Origin: DMER64 sp041654355
GTDB lineage: Bacteria; Bacteroidota; Bacteroidia; Bacteroidales; UBA932
Direction: 5' to 3'
Assembly (NCBI GenBank): GCA_041654355.1
Contig: JBAZDQ010000007.1
Span: 9,634 to 73,633 of the forward strand
Length of the DNA stretch: 64,000 bases
Both the position numbers and the translations under genes were made by a program. A model generated the notes under the pieces. It was given only the letters and a program-made list of their open reading frames with translations. It did not search any database and was not told the DNA's origin. Shown piece by piece: positions 60,734 through 64,000 of the stretch (positions are counted from its first letter, which is position 1; each line of letters starts with the position of its first letter).

Positions 60734-61660
60734 GTGAAGAAGGTATTCCTCATATTGTCTCTTATAGTATTCGGTTGTACCAAAGAAGCTCCCGAAAAAA
60801 TTCCTCTTCCCCCGGATGAGGTTCAGGTGCCCATTGGCTTTGGTGCCGGGATCATCAATACCAAAGCGCCGATAGAATCGGTATCGGGAGTACCCACTAC
60901 AAATATTAACGGGATACAGATCCTAAGACAGGATGTCCATAAGAATACTCCCAATCCCTCATGGAATACAGTGTCTTCTGTTACAGCAACTGCTACGTTT
61001 TTCACAAGCGGAAATTTCGTGGTTAATCCATTTCAGTATCATAATGCTGGCCAAAATATATATTCACACTTTACAGCCTATTATCCCGGACAAAATGAAG
61101 CTGCTGTTCCTGTTTCCACCACATTGTCCAACGGAATCGCTACTTTTACTATTACCGGGCAGGAAGATATCATTTCTGCTCCCTCTGCAACGGCACAAGG
61201 CAGCACTAGTTCTATTCCGGTTGCCCTTACTTTTTCACACAAACTATCTCAGCTCCAGATTTATATAAAAGCCGCCAACGACGGTGCCATTGATGCATGG
61301 GGGAATATAACGGCTGTAAAAGCCACTTCGCCTACAGTGCTCACACTGAATGTTTCTACCCAGGCATTGGCACAACACGGTACTCCGGTAGTGTCCGATC
61401 TTTCTACCGGGGAGTCACCCCAGGCGCTTACCACCAGTTCTGCTTCCTTCGGGACCATTTTGGTATACCCGGGAACATTGACCATTAAAGTAACTTCGGC
61501 CAATGTGCCGGAACAGACGGTGACCATATCCGGCCTTTCCAGTACCACTGCAGGTCATGCCCACCGCATAGACCTGACTTTCACCGCCACTGCCATTAAC
61601 TTCAGTGCCACACTTACCGACTGGGTTAACGGAGCAACGGGTTCCGGAACGGTTGAATAA
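60734..61660 (+). CDS. Fimbrillin-family lipoprotein 3 (Mfa-like)
   Basis: The product has 308 residues and a GTG start. The signal peptide carries lipobox VFGC-TKE. It shares with its neighbours IGFGAGIINTKAPIESV (Lys in place of Arg at the candidate cleavage site), GIQILRQD, HFTAYYPG, FTITGQEDIISAPSA, FSHKLSQLQIYI and a C-terminus FSATLTDWVNGATGSGTVE. It starts 30 bp after gene 2. The similarity to gene 2 along its length supports tandem duplication. A structural pilin is the expected role. Confidence 0.85.
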   Translation: MKKVFLILSLIVFGCTKEAPEKIPLPPDEVQVPIGFGAGIINTKAPIESVSGVPTTNINGIQILRQDVHKNTPNPSWNTVSSVTATATFFTSGNFVVNPFQYHNAGQNIYSHFTAYYPGQNEAAVPVSTTLSNGIATFTITGQEDIISAPSATAQGSTSSIPVALTFSHKLSQLQIYIKAANDGAIDAWGNITAVKATSPTVLTLNVSTQALAQHGTPVVSDLSTGESPQALTTSSASFGTILVYPGTLTIKVTSANVPEQTVTISGLSSTTAGHAHRIDLTFTATAINFSATLTDWVNGATGSGTVE

Positions 61661-61687
61661 ACAGTATATTAACATAGTTATTGCTGA

Positions 61688-62521
61688 ATGCAAAAAACCT
61701 TTCCTGCCGCTTTATTATTTATCCTCTTAGCGGGATGTTCCCAAACAGATACGGAACAGGTCCCGGTTCCCATATCTTTTTATGCCGGCTACAATCTTGG
61801 GGTAGCTGTCACTACCCGGGCGCCCATTTACGATATTGACCAAATGGAGCCCATACAGATCCTGCGTTCAGACGGTACAGCCGATTATTCAAGCCATACG
61901 GCTCCCGATCTAACCGGTACCGTTGCAGCAGATGGCACAGTTACTCCATCAATTCCTCAATATTATGATGAAAGCGGGGCTCAGGCCAATTTCCTGGCTT
62001 TTTACCCGGCAGCACGCACGATCCAGGGAGGAACTGCCAATTTCAAAATAACCGGGCAGGAAGACGTGACTGCCGCACAAAATGTATACGGAGGCAGTTT
62101 CAGCAGCCCGGCAACAGTAACCCTTGCCTTTAGGCACCTTTTGGCACAAATTCGCGTTGAAGTAAGCGCCCAAAATACCAGTGCTGCTTCTTCCTGGGGG
62201 CCCGTTACGTACATCAAGATACAGGCTGCCACATCTATGGATATGAACCTGAACGCCTGGCCTGTCCTGAATCCTGCGTCAAACCCGGAAAACGAATACC
62301 TTCCCACAAGTATCGGGGATAATGCATCCCAGAACATTACAACCACATATGCTTCTGCCGGGAGCCTGATGATCCTGTCAACGCCTTACCCTGTCCAATT
62401 GAAAGTAAAAACAGCCAACAAGGAAGAGCAAACAGTAACCACCAGCCTCTGGTATGTGAATAACGCCAACGTGTATACAATACGTCTCTACTTTAAAAAC
62501 AATTCCATAGAAGTGCAATGA
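61688..62521 (+). CDS. Fimbrillin-family lipoprotein 4 (Mfa-like), C-terminally shorter
   Basis: This 277-residue lipoprotein has lipobox LLAGC-SQT. It contains ISFYAGYNLGVAVTTRAPIY, PIQILRSDG, NFLAFYPAARTI, FKITGQEDVTAAQN and FRHLLAQIRVEV. It ends at TIRLYFKNNSIEVQ, so it lacks the SATLTDW segment present at the C-terminus of its relatives. This could mean a terminating (tip or anchor) subunit or a trimmed copy. It overlaps the next gene by 4 bp. Confidence 0.83.
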   Translation: MQKTFPAALLFILLAGCSQTDTEQVPVPISFYAGYNLGVAVTTRAPIYDIDQMEPIQILRSDGTADYSSHTAPDLTGTVAADGTVTPSIPQYYDESGAQANFLAFYPAARTIQGGTANFKITGQEDVTAAQNVYGGSFSSPATVTLAFRHLLAQIRVEVSAQNTSAASSWGPVTYIKIQAATSMDMNLNAWPVLNPASNPENEYLPTSIGDNASQNITTTYASAGSLMILSTPYPVQLKVKTANKEEQTVTTSLWYVNNANVYTIRLYFKNNSIEVQ

Positions 62522-63387
62522 GAAAATTTCCCGGAATACTGGCAATAATGCTTCTGACGGCTGGATGTTCAGGAAACCGAATCAAGCCGGAAGAGTATCC
62601 CATAGCATTTGAGGCAAGTTTTTCCATGGGAACGCAACTGGATGCAAGGTCCAAAGCACCCGTTACCGGATTGGACAACCTGGGAACCGTTTACATTTGC
62701 CGCGCAGACGGCACGGTAGTGGATTATTCCGTACTCAATCAACCTACTTTATACGGAACAGTGCAATCCGACGGAACTATAGCGCCTTCTTTATTGCAAT
62801 ATTACCAATCAGACGGAACACCCGCCAATTTTATATCCTATCGTCCGCAGGCTTATTCCATGAGCAACGGGATCGTCAATTTTCGCATAACCGGGCAGGA
62901 AGATATCATGTCGGGGGTATGCTGGTATTCCGGTAATGCACAAAGCCCGGTAACTGTTACCTTCAATTTCAGCCATTTGCTCACTCAACTGGATTTTGAA
63001 GTTATTGCAGAAAGCCAGGCAGCTGCCGATGCCTGGGGATCCATCACGTATATAAAAGTATCTACACCCACTTCCCTGGATTTGGACTTGAATTCCAACC
63101 TGCTGGCGGCCAATGCTACTCCATTGGAACAATACCTGCCTTCCAGTATCGGTCAAAACGCATCCATCCCGATCACCACTACAATGTCTACCGCCGGCCA
63201 GGTGATGATCCTTCCACGCAGTGCCCAGCTGATGGTGAAGATCAAAACATCCAACAGTGATGAGCTTACTGTTCCTACCAGTTTATGGTACCTGGCTCCC
63301 GGCAATATTCACAAAATCACCCTGACCTTCAAGAGGAATGCTACCGGCATTCCCATCACAGCCACTTTGTCTGGCTGGCCCGAATAA
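62518..63387 (+). CDS. Fimbrillin-family lipoprotein 5 (Mfa-like)
   Basis: This 289-residue lipoprotein has lipobox LTAGC-SGN. It has IAFEASFSMGTQLDARSKAP, VYICRADG, NFISYRPQAYSM, FRITGQEDIMSGVC and FSHLLTQLDFEV, ending ITATLSGWPE. It is closest to gene 4 in the middle region (SLDLDLNSN and LEQYLPSSIGQNASIPITTT match MDMNLNAW and NEYLPTSIGDNASQNITTT). It is coupled to gene 4 by a 4-bp overlap and is the last gene of the cluster. Confidence 0.83.
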   Translation: MRKFPGILAIMLLTAGCSGNRIKPEEYPIAFEASFSMGTQLDARSKAPVTGLDNLGTVYICRADGTVVDYSVLNQPTLYGTVQSDGTIAPSLLQYYQSDGTPANFISYRPQAYSMSNGIVNFRITGQEDIMSGVCWYSGNAQSPVTVTFNFSHLLTQLDFEVIAESQAAADAWGSITYIKVSTPTSLDLDLNSNLLAANATPLEQYLPSSIGQNASIPITTTMSTAGQVMILPRSAQLMVKIKTSNSDELTVPTSLWYLAPGNIHKITLTFKRNATGIPITATLSGWPE

Positions 63388-63450
63388 CATACAATCGTAT
63401 TTTTCATTGGATTTTTCCGGATCATATATGTAAATGTGCCGGAAATAAAC

Positions 63451-63458
63451 TAAATTTG
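63451..63458 (+). promoter_or_regulatory. -7 box upstream of oxaloacetate decarboxylase alpha-type gene
   Basis: TAAATTTG matches TAnnTTTG and lies 27 bp before the ATG at 63486. The -33 TTG is not evident. Confidence 0.5.
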
Positions 63459-63485
63459 CAGGTTTAACAACATAAAGAAAAAGAT

Positions 63486-64000
63486 ATGTCAAAGAATAAG
63501 GAAATCAAGTTTTGTCTCCTGTACAGGGATATGTGGCAGTCATCGGGCAAATACGTTCCCATGGTTCATCAATTGAAGCAATTTGCCCCGCTGTTAATAG
63601 AAATGGGATGTTTTGACCGGGTAGAGACCAATGGGGGAGCCTTTGAACAGGTAAACCTGCTTTTTGGAGAGAATCCCAATGTGGCTGTAAGAGAGTGGAC
63701 AAAACCGTTACGTGCTGCCGGAATACAAACTCAGATGTTGGAAAGAGGGTTGAACGGGATTCGTATGTTCCCGGTTCCTGCAGATGTGCGACAACTGATG
63801 TTTAAAGTAAAAAAAGCCCAGGGTGTTGACATAGCCCGTTCTTTCTGCGGACTAAACGATCCCAGGAATCTGGAGCTTTCCGTGAAATACGCAAAGGAAG
63901 TCGGGATGATATCACAGGCCGCCTTAAGCATAACGCACTCCCCGGTACATACAGCAGAGTACTATTTGAAAATAGTGGACGAACTGGTCAAATTCGGAAC
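63486..64000 (+). CDS. Oxaloacetate decarboxylase alpha / pyruvate carboxylase B-type subunit, 3'-truncated by window edge
   Basis: The frame starts at ATG 63486 and is open to the window end (171 codons seen). It has the carboxyltransferase-domain features: FCLLYRDMWQSSGKYVPMVH (the variant of the usual RDxHQS metal/substrate motif seen in Bacteroidetes), MGCFDRVETNGGAFEQ, NPNVAVREWTK, MLERGLNGIRMFPVPADVR and RSFCGLNDPRNLELSVKYAK. These enzymes transfer carboxyl groups between biotin and pyruvate/oxaloacetate in the sodium-pump decarboxylase or related complexes. The biotin domain and other subunits would lie beyond the window. Confidence 0.85.
   Translation, partial: MSKNKEIKFCLLYRDMWQSSGKYVPMVHQLKQFAPLLIEMGCFDRVETNGGAFEQVNLLFGENPNVAVREWTKPLRAAGIQTQMLERGLNGIRMFPVPADVRQLMFKVKKAQGVDIARSFCGLNDPRNLELSVKYAKEVGMISQAALSITHSPVHTAEYYLKIVDELVKFG

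Overview
The window reads as chromosomal DNA of a Bacteroidetes bacterium, most likely order Bacteroidales. Support comes from SusC/SusD-type glycan import genes, RagB/SusD and Mfa-like fimbrillin lipoproteins, class III glutamine synthetase, a PUR-alpha-like DUF3276 gene, DUF4252/ECF sigma modules, and the Bacteroidetes promoter signature (TTG, about 19 nt, TAnnTTTG) upstream of many genes. Gene density is high and many genes overlap by 4 bp. I saw no transposase, integrase, phage gene or CRISPR array.

Layout. 1-17478 is a starch/maltodextrin utilisation locus on the + strand: inner-membrane MFS sugar transporter (cut by the window edge), SusC, SusD, a SusE-like protein, a large SusF-like protein with six starch-binding-type modules, a SusG-like surface amylase, two more GH13 lipoproteins, a SusA-like neopullulanase and a DUF4296 lipoprotein. 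17480-19503 holds a radical SAM gene, dtd and deoC, followed by tRNA-Leu(CAG). 19719-23728 is an accessory block: a TPR/membrane/HTH regulator, a small DUF3244-like secreted protein, a radical-SAM/SPASM-like protein and a small DUF4402-like secreted protein. 23737-25809 (minus) is an ECF sigma / anti-sigma / twin DUF4252 operon with a plausible autoregulatory promoter. 25839-28095 is purD plus a membrane protein. 28036-30943 (minus) is a tri-heme cytochrome c peroxidase-like gene with ResB and CcsA. 31011-37862 carries an FkbM methyltransferase that runs antisense through tRNA-Cys(GCA), a 3'-5' exonuclease fused to free methionine-(R)-sulfoxide reductase, an unknown lipoprotein, purM and glutamine synthetase III. 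38012-46930 is mostly core: an aminotransferase, DUF486, DUF3276, nusB-yajC-ybbR-coaE-DUF5606-rimO-fabG, a DUF6340 lipoprotein and a 60-aa protein. 46951-49905 encodes a receiver-domain/PEP-pyruvate-binding fusion. 49974-51000 has no protein gene and contains a striking mosaic array of twelve 35-nt palindromes. It is followed by RNase P RNA (minus), pyrG, glutaminyl cyclase, a TPP-riboswitch-controlled thiamine uptake pair (TonB receptor and PnuT-like permease), an MTA/SAH deaminase, purine nucleoside phosphorylase, five tandem fimbrillin lipoproteins and the start of an oxaloacetate decarboxylase alpha-type gene.

How genes work together. The starch block forms one pathway: surface binding (SusD/E/F-like), surface cleavage (SusG-like), import (SusC), periplasmic hydrolysis (neopullulanase and the accessory GH13 enzymes) and cytoplasmic import (MFS). 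The thiamine pair sits directly under a TPP riboswitch. CcsA and ResB would attach haem to the adjacent tri-heme peroxidase. The least conventional elements are the palindrome array at 49999-50868, the radical-SAM/SPASM accessory block at 21612-23728, the exonuclease-fRMsr fusion, a candidate ~80-nt RNA at about 39634-39715, and the methyltransferase frame that reads through a tRNA.
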